Assembly: GCF_937129525.1 (NCBI RefSeq)
Contig: NZ_CAKZNK010000112.1
Coordinates: 1 to 64,000, forward strand
Direction: 5' to 3'
From: an uncultured Chloroflexus sp.
Lineage (GTDB): Bacteria > Chloroflexota > Chloroflexia > Chloroflexales > Chloroflexaceae
DNA length: 64,000 nucleotides
The notes beneath the pieces are model-generated. The model was given only the letters and a program-made list of their open reading frames with translations, made no database searches and was not told the DNA's origin. Positions 45,645 through 54,248 of the stretch are shown piece by piece; the first letter of the stretch is position 1, and each line of letters opens with the position of its first letter. Both the position numbers and the translations under genes were made by a program.

Positions 45645-47926
45645 GGCAGCACCCCTTGCGCGCCACCGGTTACCACCACACAACCCAACCGCGCGAGTTC
45701 ACCACGTGCCTGCAACCGCAATTCACCAGCGCGCAGGTAGGGTGTTGCGTTGGAAATAGTGATATTCGAGAGAACAGTCACCGGGATCGCATCCCACGCG
45801 CTAGTTGTCCAGTTATAAGCCGCGATGGTGAGCGGCAGATTACCGCCGACATCCGAAGATTGCAGCCGCACCTGAATAGTTCTGGCTTCCAGCGCCGCGA
45901 GCGCAGGCGGCAAACGCAAACGGATTTCGGCAATCTCTCCGCTGAATTGCGCGCCTTGCCCATTCAGGCATGGGAGTAGGGTCGAATTGGTCAGATCAAG
46001 CCGCAACCATCCCAGACCAAGGTTGATCTCACCCTGACCAAGAATCGGCGGACGCATCACCAGCAAGGTCTCAATTCGTTCGGTGGTCGATTGTTCCGGC
46101 GTCATCGGGTCTTGATCGAGCCATGCTATCATAAACGGCCCTGGATCAAACCGCTCAGGCAACGCGGCGATCGCTGCATCGATGAGCGTTGCCCGAATCC
46201 GGGCCGTCGGGTCACCAACGCGATCAAACAGCCAGCCATTAGTGCGCAAATCGTTTATTACCCGCTGACCCGGTGATAACCCTGCCGGCGCAGACGCCGG
46301 GTTTAGCGGCCAGCGGCCAACCGAACGCGCGCCAGGTCGCAGGGTACCAAAGAAGAATAGTTGATCACCATAGATGACGAAGACATCACGCGCAGTCGCC
46401 AGGCTGTCGTTCTGCACATCAACCCGCATCCAACCCTGATCGACGATCAACGCTGCCCGTATCGCCGGCGTCGGCACCACTGCTGTTGCCAGCAAACCCT
46501 GCATATGCCACGGTTTCAATTCCACGTTTATCTGTGTCGTCGGTTGCGGCAATCTGTCATCAATACCACTAATCTGACGGCCACTCTCAGTTGTGGCTAC
46601 CAGCGGTCGCGCGATTGTCGGATAAGAAAACGCTATCGTCTCAGTGCGCGGCATTGCCGACAGTAACACGAGAGCCATTTGCGCCTGGGCTTGCTGCTCA
46701 TCAAGCGTTTCAATGAGGGTAAGACGCAAGGCGCTATATGCCGACACTGCATTGTCGTTGGCCCACCACAACCCAATACTGGTGCTGATAACCGCCACGA
46801 CTGCCAGTACTGCCACCGGTATAACTCTGCGCCACCACCAGAATCCGCCGATCAATCCTATCACTGCCAGCGCATACCCGGTTAACCCCATGACCCCTTG
46901 CGCAAAGGCCGGAATCTCAAGCTGAGGCAGCGCATCCAGCACCGGAACCAGCATCTGCGTCTGTTGCGTCGTCATCTGAGCGCTCTCGCCATCAGGCATT
47001 GGCGTCAGCAAAACCGGTTGCGCCAATTCCGACCAGAACCGCTCACGTCCGGCCCAACCATCCAACGCCTCTGACGCAAAGGCCAGTTGTGTGACCCGAC
47101 CATGACCAGCCTGCAACTCTACCCAGGGCGGCGCAGCCGAATGGTCACTGCGCTGCGCGCCGGTAACCGGCTGTAACTGCAAGCCGAGCAAGGGCTGGTT
47201 CAAAACTTCTCCACCGCGAGCAACCAGTGGTTGCCGGTCAAGGATGGTTGCCCCGGTAATCGTTGCCGCTCGCAAGGCCGGGGGTAGCGCAGACTGCAAG
47301 GCAATCGCATTTGGACCACCGCCAATGATCAGGTGACCACCATTGTACACCCAGGCCAGTAAAGCCGATTGCTGCGCTGCCACTAGCGGTTCATCGAGCG
47401 CAAAGAGAGCCAGAACGCTCAGGCTGCTCAGACCGAGCGGATGATCCGGGAGATCGGCCACGCGCAGATTACCGATGGCAAACAGATCGCCACCTGCCGG
47501 CACCGGCCCTAGCGCAGCTTTCATCCGCTCCACCGGACGCAAGAGCAACAACACCTCGCGTTGAGCGATGACACTGTTTTCAGTGCTTAGCGTGACAATT
47601 ACCGCGCGAGCTGGCCGCGCTATGAAAACATACAGCCAGAACGTTTGCTGCGTGCCGGCAGCCAGCCGCGCGGTGCGCTCATATTGCGCTGGCTCATCAG
47701 CAGGAGCCGCGGTAACAGTGACTGTTACCGCACTTGCCCCCTGGTTCTGTAACGCTATCCGCAACGGTAGCCAGGCTCCCGTCACATATTGGCCGGCAAA
47801 AGGAGTAAAAAGATCGAGGGTAACTGCTGGTTGCGCCGTCGCAACGCGCGGTAATCCCCATAGAACCGGCAAGCAGGTCAGCGCGAACCACAACAGGATT
47901 ATCACACGCAACCGGCGCACAATCAT
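45641..47926 (-). CDS. large membrane-associated protein, co-translated with the permease
   Basis: A 761-residue protein. An N-terminal signal or membrane helix (LLWFALTCLPVLWGL) is followed by a large extracytoplasmic region of beta-rich repeats. A Gly-rich stretch (YNGGHLIIGGGPNAIALQ) resembles a GATase/DUF4350-like fold. Two membrane helices lie near residues 345-390 (GLTGYALAVIGLIGGFWWW, VAVLAVVAVISTSIGLWW). A second extracytoplasmic half ends the protein. The overall plan, periplasmic-type domain plus helices next to a permease, recalls GldG-like partners. I cannot assign a function. Confidence 0.65.
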   Translation of the reverse strand: MIVRRLRVIILLWFALTCLPVLWGLPRVATAQPAVTLDLFTPFAGQYVTGAWLPLRIALQNQGASAVTVTVTAAPADEPAQYERTARLAAGTQQTFWLYVFIARPARAVIVTLSTENSVIAQREVLLLLRPVERMKAALGPVPAGGDLFAIGNLRVADLPDHPLGLSSLSVLALFALDEPLVAAQQSALLAWVYNGGHLIIGGGPNAIALQSALPPALRAATITGATILDRQPLVARGGEVLNQPLLGLQLQPVTGAQRSDHSAAPPWVELQAGHGRVTQLAFASEALDGWAGRERFWSELAQPVLLTPMPDGESAQMTTQQTQMLVPVLDALPQLEIPAFAQGVMGLTGYALAVIGLIGGFWWWRRVIPVAVLAVVAVISTSIGLWWANDNAVSAYSALRLTLIETLDEQQAQAQMALVLLSAMPRTETIAFSYPTIARPLVATTESGRQISGIDDRLPQPTTQINVELKPWHMQGLLATAVVPTPAIRAALIVDQGWMRVDVQNDSLATARDVFVIYGDQLFFFGTLRPGARSVGRWPLNPASAPAGLSPGQRVINDLRTNGWLFDRVGDPTARIRATLIDAAIAALPERFDPGPFMIAWLDQDPMTPEQSTTERIETLLVMRPPILGQGEINLGLGWLRLDLTNSTLLPCLNGQGAQFSGEIAEIRLRLPPALAALEARTIQVRLQSSDVGGNLPLTIAAYNWTTSAWDAIPVTVLSNITISNATPYLRAGELRLQARGELARLGCVVVTGGAQGVLP

Positions 47927-48043
47927 AGCGGTATGTCTGGCAGAGCAGGATGATGCTAAATATTATACGGGAAGTGCTTGCACGCCGTGACGAACTGCGC
48001 GGCAATATCGTTCGATTGCTGCGCAATTCAATACCGATGCATA

Positions 48044-48052
48044 TGTTATGAT
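48044..48052 (+). promoter_or_regulatory. extended -10 promoter of the LuxR-Kelch gene
   Basis: TGTTATGAT, an extended -10 with one mismatch, lies 37 bases before the start codon. On the other strand a TATAAT (47967-47962) lies about 36 bases before the 761-residue gene. Confidence 0.45.
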
Positions 48053-48088
48053 CAACGAGAGTCGGCTCGCTTCTGACACACGACTGTT

Positions 48089-49579
48089 ATGACGAATGAA
48101 AGCCCAATTAGTGACCGCGAGCGTGAAATCTTGCGCCTTGTCGCCACCGGCGCTACCAACCAGCAGATCGCTCTCGCGTTGAACATTAGTGTCAATACCG
48201 TCAAGGTGCATCTACGCAACATTTTTGCCAAAATCGGCGTGGAATCGCGCACCGAAGCAACAGTCTACGCCATCCGCGCCGGTATTGTCACAGTTGGTGA
48301 AACCGGCCTGGTTGAAGCTGGCACAAAAGAAATCTCTCTTGAATCGGAATCGAACGTTACCATCGAAACCGGTTCAGATACTCCCTCTGCTCAGCAGCCA
48401 TTTGCAGAGCCGGAAGCTGCGCCGCCTGACCCATTGCCAGCATCGGCGACAGAGCCGTTCATTCGACCAGCGTCAACATCAGAGCCTCTTGCCCCGCCGG
48501 TATCGGCAACAGAAAGCGCGACCGTCAACTCAGTTTCCTCCCTACCACCAGCGCCCATTACTCCCCCGGCGTCATCGCCGACTCGCTTCATTCCATGGGT
48601 GATCGGATTGATCGGCTTAGTGGCAGTCGTTCTCATCTTTGTCCTGAGCACCCGCGCTACCGACACCCCATCACCGGCTGTCAGCGCCACACAGCCGGCC
48701 TTTGCCGGCACTGAACAACGCTGGTCTACCCGTCAGCCGCTCAGCGAGCCGCGTGATGATTTTGCCCTAACCGGCTATGACCTCGAGCGTCGGCTCTACG
48801 TTATTGGCGGACGCCGTAACGGTATCACCACTGCAACAGTTGACCGCTATGACCCTGAAACAAACCGTTGGGTGTCACTCACCGACAAACCCACCGCTGT
48901 TAGTCATGCCCGGGCAATCACTCTGCGCGGACAGATCTTTGTGCCTGGCGGCGAAGATAACGCCGGCGCCGTCATCGATCGACTCGAAATCTACGATCCA
49001 CGCGAACAGCGCTGGTTCAGTGGCGCGCCACTGCCGGCGCCACGCAGCCGTTACGCGCTGGTAGCCTGGGAAGGTCAACTCTACCTGATCGGCGGCTGGG
49101 ATGGAACGTCCATTCGGTCAGAGGTCTTTATCTACGATCCATTGCTTGATCGGTGGGTAGAAGGCCCACCACTACCGCAACCCCGTCGTTATGCCGGCGC
49201 AGCCATTGTCGGCGGTCGTCTCTACCTGGTTGGCGGCGAAGGGATAAACGGCCCACTCCGCGACAGCGCCTGGCTTGAACCAGGCAACACTCCCGATCGA
49301 CGGTGGATTGCTACCGCGCCATTGCCACAACCGATTGCGCGACCGGCTGCGGTTGGCCTGTCGAGCGCATTGGTCGTTTTCGATAGCGAGCGGCGCGAAG
49401 GGTTGAGCTACGACATCGCCGCTGATGCCTGGAGTCGTTCGCCGCTCCCACCAGAAGCCTATGTCTTCCCCGACGCAGTACTGGTCGAGTCGAGCATCTA
49501 TTTTATGGGTGACACGCGAGCGCAGGGAATGTTGAGCGAATATCGCGCGCTATACATCATCTTCATTCCTGGGCAGTAG
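48089..49579 (+). CDS. membrane-tethered LuxR-type regulator with Kelch propeller
   Basis: A 496-residue protein with an unusual plan. A LuxR-type helix-turn-helix at the N-terminus (about 5-65: SDREREILRLVATGATNQQIA then NTVKVHLRNIF) is followed by a Pro/Ser/Thr linker (75-165), one membrane helix (about 168-187) and a Kelch-repeat propeller (about 210-490) of some six blades with RLYVIGG-, QLYLIGG- and RLYLVGG-type turns. By inference the DNA-binding domain is cytoplasmic and the propeller extracytoplasmic, so a ligand there could alter transcription, a ToxR-like topology. It is divergent from the 761-residue gene and overlaps the GT gene end by 17 bases. Confidence 0.87.
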   Translation: MTNESPISDREREILRLVATGATNQQIALALNISVNTVKVHLRNIFAKIGVESRTEATVYAIRAGIVTVGETGLVEAGTKEISLESESNVTIETGSDTPSAQQPFAEPEAAPPDPLPASATEPFIRPASTSEPLAPPVSATESATVNSVSSLPPAPITPPASSPTRFIPWVIGLIGLVAVVLIFVLSTRATDTPSPAVSATQPAFAGTEQRWSTRQPLSEPRDDFALTGYDLERRLYVIGGRRNGITTATVDRYDPETNRWVSLTDKPTAVSHARAITLRGQIFVPGGEDNAGAVIDRLEIYDPREQRWFSGAPLPAPRSRYALVAWEGQLYLIGGWDGTSIRSEVFIYDPLLDRWVEGPPLPQPRRYAGAAIVGGRLYLVGGEGINGPLRDSAWLEPGNTPDRRWIATAPLPQPIARPAAVGLSSALVVFDSERREGLSYDIAADAWSRSPLPPEAYVFPDAVLVESSIYFMGDTRAQGMLSEYRALYIIFIPGQ

Positions 49580-50771
49580 CGATCTGGCGGTAGATGTCAG
49601 CCCAACGCTCTGCCAGATGATCCCAGTCATAGCGACGAGCCTGCGCCTTTGCCGCAGTAGACATCGCCGCTCGCCGATCGGGATCGGCCAGCAGATCGGA
49701 GATTGCAGCAGCCAGCGCCGCCGGGTCTCCGGCGCGAACCACCATTCCAGCAGCGCCGAAGCCAAGCATCTCGGCGCGATCACCCACGTCGCCGGTAACG
49801 ACCGGCACACCGAGGGCGAGGCTTTCCATCAACTTGAGCGGTGAACGCGCCCGTGCCACCGTATCGTCGTACACCGGATCAACACTGAGATCGGCCAGAG
49901 ATAGCAGCGCGCGCACAGTATTATGGGCAACGTGGCCGGTAAAGCGAACCTGGTCGCGCCACGGTTGCTGAGCGACGTAACGCTGGAGCTGCGGCAAATC
50001 CTCGCCGCCACCGATCAACAGCAGCACCGCAGTCGGATGAAGCGTCAACACCTGAGCAAAGGCTTCCAGGAGCAGATCGACCGGATGACTGTGCAATGCA
50101 AGCGTGCCGGCGTAAGCAATCACAGGCTGGTTCTCGATCCCTAACACTCGCGCTAGCGCAATGCGCGCGGCAGGCGTCGGTGGCGTAAAAGTAGCGCAAT
50201 CCACGCCATTGGGCACGATAATGCAAGGTTGACCTGGCCGCGCCATTTTTTGGGCCAGGTAGCGCGTATTGGTCGTGATGCCAGCCGCGAGCCGCGGGAG
50301 CAACCACTGCCAGAAGGCAAAAACAGCTCGCTGCCACGCGGCGGTAAATCGGTTAGCCGTCACCTCGTCATCATCGCAATCAACCAGAAACGGCTGACGC
50401 CGCCATAACCACACCGCCAGTAATGCGGCTAACCCGTTAATCGGTTGTGGTTTCCCCAGATGGTACCAATCTGCCGGCGAACAGAGCACAGCCCAGACCA
50501 TGGCAAGCGTCGATCGCGCTACCACCAGCCCTAACTGCAAGGGGCCGAATCGCGTCGGCGTACTGCCACTCTTCCGCGCATGCATCTGGCCAACATACCA
50601 GACCTCCACGCCATCTAGCATGAAGCGTCGCTGCCGGCACATAGCCAGATCCGGGTGCAGCGCCAACAGACGCGCGTGAAAGCCACGTCGGACTAACCCT
50701 CGCGCAATGTTGAAATACCGTCGGCCAGAGGGACGCTCAAGACCCATTGGCAAAAGGAAGACGATCCGCAC
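49563..50771 (-). CDS. GT4-family glycosyltransferase
   Basis: A 402-residue GT-B glycosyltransferase with the donor-half motifs PVIAYAGTLALHSHPVDLLLEA and LMESLALGVPVVTGDVGDRAEM. The C-terminus overlaps the LuxR-Kelch gene by 17 bases in convergent orientation. Its start (GTG) overlaps the upstream glycosyltransferase stop as TAGTG. It is third in a cluster with another GT4 enzyme and a polytopic membrane protein, which suggests assembly of a cell-surface glycan. Confidence 0.88.
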   Translation of the reverse strand: MRIVFLLPMGLERPSGRRYFNIARGLVRRGFHARLLALHPDLAMCRQRRFMLDGVEVWYVGQMHARKSGSTPTRFGPLQLGLVVARSTLAMVWAVLCSPADWYHLGKPQPINGLAALLAVWLWRRQPFLVDCDDDEVTANRFTAAWQRAVFAFWQWLLPRLAAGITTNTRYLAQKMARPGQPCIIVPNGVDCATFTPPTPAARIALARVLGIENQPVIAYAGTLALHSHPVDLLLEAFAQVLTLHPTAVLLLIGGGEDLPQLQRYVAQQPWRDQVRFTGHVAHNTVRALLSLADLSVDPVYDDTVARARSPLKLMESLALGVPVVTGDVGDRAEMLGFGAAGMVVRAGDPAALAAAISDLLADPDRRAAMSTAAKAQARRYDWDHLAERWADIYRQIATAQE

Positions 50772-51931
50772 TAGTCGCCTGCTCCGTTCAATTCACGCGC
50801 CAACCCGGTAATAATTGCAATTAACCGGGGCCACGTTTCAGCGCGCTCTTCCGTCGCTGCGCGAATGTTCGCAGCCAGAGTTGGGGCCAGATCGGTCTGA
50901 TAGTAGCGAATGATGGCCTCTGCTAACGCAACCGGATCTTGTGGTGGCACCAGCAAACCATTCACCCCATCTTGCACTACTTCTGGCAAACCGCCAACAT
51001 TCGTCGTAATGACCGGCTTGCCAAACCCAAACGCAAGTTGAACAACGGCGCTTTGCGTAGCCGAAACGTAAGGCAAGACTACCACATCAGCCGCGGCAAA
51101 GATTGGTTGCAACTCCTCATTCGGCACATAGCGATTAACAAACGTAATCGCATCGGTCACGCCAAATTCGGCAGCATACCGTTGATAGTATGCCGGTGAT
51201 CCCCAAATCTCACCCACGACCAGCAAATGGGCATCGATCTGAGTCCGCACCTGAGCGAGGGCCTGAATCAGATACTCAAGACCTTTGTACGGACGAACAA
51301 AACCGAAGAAGAGTAGCACGCGACGACCATTCGGCACTTGTAACTGCGCGCGGAATGCCTGCTGAGCCGCCACTACTTCTGCAACGACTGGTTCATATGT
51401 GGGCAAAAAAGCCTTCACAATGCGGGCATGCGGCAACAACGCGCGCGCGCGATAGCGATCGAGTTCACTATGAACAATCAGCGCATCGGCGCGGCGCAAG
51501 ACAGTCAACGCCAATCGCCGGTCAAGCGCGCCGCCACCGTCGTGGGGCAACACATTATGGCAGATCATCGCAATCTTCACTGCCGGTTGGCGTTTCAATA
51601 AACTTGAAATCACGGTCAGACTGGGCGTCCAGTACGGCACCCACCATTGCAAGAGCAACAGATCGGGTCGATCGGCGCGTACCCGACGCACCAGTTTCCA
51701 CCAGGTGAAGGGATTGATCGGATCAAGCAGATATTCACACTCTGCCCACAAAGGAATACCACTCGGATCGCGATCGCTCCGACCGGGGAAAAGAAAGGCC
51801 GGGTACTGGCGCGTAAATGAGTAGAAAAAGACCGTATGACCGGAGGCGCGTAAATTTCGCACCAGCAACGTTGTATATTGTGCGATCCCGCCCCGGAAGG
51901 GGTACGTTGGACCAACAACTGCGATGCGCAC
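50771..51931 (-). CDS. GT4-family glycosyltransferase
   Basis: A 386-residue GT-B enzyme starting with GTG (RIAVVGPTYPFRGGIAQYT) and with the donor-half motifs LLFFGFVRPYKGLEYLIQA and QLAFGFGKPVITTNVGGLPE. N-terminal glycine motif, His/Asp residues and the C-terminal acidic pair are in place. Both its ends overlap neighbouring genes as TAGTG, showing tight translational coupling. Sugar donor and acceptor cannot be assigned. Confidence 0.9.
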   Translation of the reverse strand: MRIAVVGPTYPFRGGIAQYTTLLVRNLRASGHTVFFYSFTRQYPAFLFPGRSDRDPSGIPLWAECEYLLDPINPFTWWKLVRRVRADRPDLLLLQWWVPYWTPSLTVISSLLKRQPAVKIAMICHNVLPHDGGGALDRRLALTVLRRADALIVHSELDRYRARALLPHARIVKAFLPTYEPVVAEVVAAQQAFRAQLQVPNGRRVLLFFGFVRPYKGLEYLIQALAQVRTQIDAHLLVVGEIWGSPAYYQRYAAEFGVTDAITFVNRYVPNEELQPIFAAADVVVLPYVSATQSAVVQLAFGFGKPVITTNVGGLPEVVQDGVNGLLVPPQDPVALAEAIIRYYQTDLAPTLAANIRAATEERAETWPRLIAIITGLARELNGAGD

Positions 51932-53928
51932 TAGCGAATTCTCCAGATACTCACGCCGTCTTGACGGTAGATTAACTCATAAAACGGCGCTGCGTCGATC
52001 TGCGCTGGGTTAAGATACTCGCCAGGCGGATTCGCCGCAGGGCCATCATACAGATACTCGAACCCGAAAGATTTGAGCGCGGCGGCTGCCTCGACGCTGC
52101 CGATTGGATATTGCTGAATTGCCTCATGCTGTTGCCGAATGATTTGTAACAGATCAGGTGGATCGGTCGCTTCAAATCCTACTGCCATCGGCAACAGATT
52201 CGCGCGCCGACCGGTTAGAAAGCTCAACCACCAGCCACCATCGGTGCCGGCATATACATATCCGCCGTAGGCCGGAAAACTGTTGACAAAAATCACGGCA
52301 TCTGGCGGTAGATGCTGATCAATCCACGCCGCTGCCTGCACATCAGCCGGCGTAGCCAACTGATAAGCAGGGTCGATGATGGCAACCTGCATCCGAGCGC
52401 CCCACCCAATCATAAGCAACCCAAGCGCCAGATGAAACCCGATAGCGGCAGAGCGTGACCGGAACATGAAAGCGGTTACGACCCGCGCCAACGCATGCAC
52501 ACCGGCGCCAGCCGCCGGCGCGATCGCCAGATAGGCGCCGATCAGCACGGCAAACGAAGTGATCAGCCCCTGCCCGTTGAGATTCAGCAGTTGTGGATTG
52601 GCAGCCAGCCAGCTCAACGTTGCCCATAACGCCAGCACAACCCCCGCCGGGCGGCGTTGCCAGAGCAGGAAGCCTAGCCCTACCGCAGCCAGTGGAAACA
52701 GACCGGCCTGAAAGGCCAGCCCAACGATCTCAAGCGCAATTGGATTGCGCGCCTCAACGTCTGTGCCAAGGATCGATGATGCCATGCGGATAATCTGGCC
52801 TTGCTGCACCCGCCAGAGCCAGGGCAAGGCCAGCAAGCCGGCGCCGACCGCGCCGACAAAGGAGGCAAACACAAACCGCAGCCACTGCCGCCGACCCTGC
52901 CCCCACAACGGCGCAAGGCTCACCGCGCCGTAAGCAATCACAAAACAAATTGCCAGGATCGCAACCCGATAATGGCTGACTGCCAGCCCGGCGCTGGTGA
53001 TGATCGCCAGCAAGAGCGGACGCAGCAATGATCGCTGCGATCGGATGGCAGTATCAATCAATGACATCCATGCCACCGCTGCCACCGGCAAAACAGTCTG
53101 CCCGGCCAGTTGCGTATAGCGACCCCAATTCACATAATAAGCCGGATACCAGCTCAGAAAACCCACGATCACCGCTGCCCACACCCCCGTCAGCCGCGAC
53201 CCTGTCAGGCGCGCAGTCAGCAGGTAAAGCAACGGCGCTGCCAGCCCATTCATCGCCTGACCGGTCAAAATCACCGCCTGAGGAGCGGAAACGCCGCTCA
53301 GCCAGCGCCACCATGCCGCCATTGCGTGAAAGGCGTAATGGTAGGTAAAGGTCACTGCCGGCGCATACGGTTGCCAGGAATGAAACAGGCCACCGTTGTC
53401 GATCATAAGCTGCGTGATGACCGTATGATGGTACGAATCACCAAACAGACCGAGCGGCAAATCGCGAGTGGGAAAGAAGCGCGTGGCAAAGACGGCAATC
53501 GTGACCAGGGCCAGCGACCATCCGAGCATGTCTCGATAGGGCAATCGTGAGCGACGGAGACGGCGGGCCGGCCACAGCGCCAGCGCTGCCAGCAAAACCA
53601 GCGCAAACCAGGCCAGCGTACCATTCCAGCGCCAGCCAATCGGTTCACTCACAAGCATCAAGAGTGGTATCACAGCCCAACTAAGACCGGCGGCATAGAT
53701 CAGTCGTTCAAACCAGGGCAACGGTTCGGGATGCAGCCAGCGCAACACCGCCAGACCGGGAACGATGAAGAGGAGCGCGCCACCTAATGCCGTCAGCAGC
53801 TCGACGACAATCATTTGTGATGCCCACCAGAGCAACCCCGGCGCGGCCATACTGAGAACTGCTGCCAGCCAGATTGTGGCAAGCCACAGGGCCGGTGACA
53901 GATTGCGATGTTTGGCCGAGACAATCAC
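51931..53928 (-). CDS. large polytopic membrane protein, paralogue of 42627-44702
   Basis: A 665-residue protein with about 14 helices. WYPAYYVNWGRYTQLAG and DGGWWLSFLTGR match the same segments in the 691-residue protein, and an acidic/His loop (FGDSYHHTVITQ; TFTYHYAFHAM) is a candidate active site. Co-translation with two GT4 genes suggests it moves or polymerises the product of those enzymes, or transfers sugar from a polyprenol donor. A DUF6541-like or GT39-like assignment is possible; the family name is uncertain. Confidence 0.75.
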   Translation of the reverse strand: MIVSAKHRNLSPALWLATIWLAAVLSMAAPGLLWWASQMIVVELLTALGGALLFIVPGLAVLRWLHPEPLPWFERLIYAAGLSWAVIPLLMLVSEPIGWRWNGTLAWFALVLLAALALWPARRLRRSRLPYRDMLGWSLALVTIAVFATRFFPTRDLPLGLFGDSYHHTVITQLMIDNGGLFHSWQPYAPAVTFTYHYAFHAMAAWWRWLSGVSAPQAVILTGQAMNGLAAPLLYLLTARLTGSRLTGVWAAVIVGFLSWYPAYYVNWGRYTQLAGQTVLPVAAVAWMSLIDTAIRSQRSLLRPLLLAIITSAGLAVSHYRVAILAICFVIAYGAVSLAPLWGQGRRQWLRFVFASFVGAVGAGLLALPWLWRVQQGQIIRMASSILGTDVEARNPIALEIVGLAFQAGLFPLAAVGLGFLLWQRRPAGVVLALWATLSWLAANPQLLNLNGQGLITSFAVLIGAYLAIAPAAGAGVHALARVVTAFMFRSRSAAIGFHLALGLLMIGWGARMQVAIIDPAYQLATPADVQAAAWIDQHLPPDAVIFVNSFPAYGGYVYAGTDGGWWLSFLTGRRANLLPMAVGFEATDPPDLLQIIRQQHEAIQQYPIGSVEAAAALKSFGFEYLYDGPAANPPGEYLNPAQIDAAPFYELIYRQDGVSIWRIR

Positions 53929-54248
53929 AACTACCCTCTTGCCATCACTTCGCCTGCGCAGAGGCGGTCATATTGTAGCATGACTTGTCGGTTGGGGTTG
54001 GGTACCTCCGCTAATCTTGTAAACGAGGGCGAAAAGAACAAGTTACGGCTGGATAAACCAATTTTGCGGCAGCGGAATGAAAACAGCGCAACCAGGCAAC
54101 GCGTATTGCTACGTTCCAATCTCAGTTGAGCGTAAAGGATCAATTCGCTTTCGAGCGCCGAACCTGCAACAGCGGAGCGCGCCGAATCTGCGCGCAAGCG
54201 CGCATGATGAACCAGTAGGGCGCAAATTCCGAATGGTCGTCGTAGCAG
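53929..54248. other. 320-bp gap between the glycan cluster and the R-M genes
   Basis: No gene is supported here. A small hairpin, TGCGCG (54189-54194) / CGCGCA (54199-54204), lies near the end of the methyltransferase. The gap marks the left edge of the putative restriction-modification island. Confidence 0.5.
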
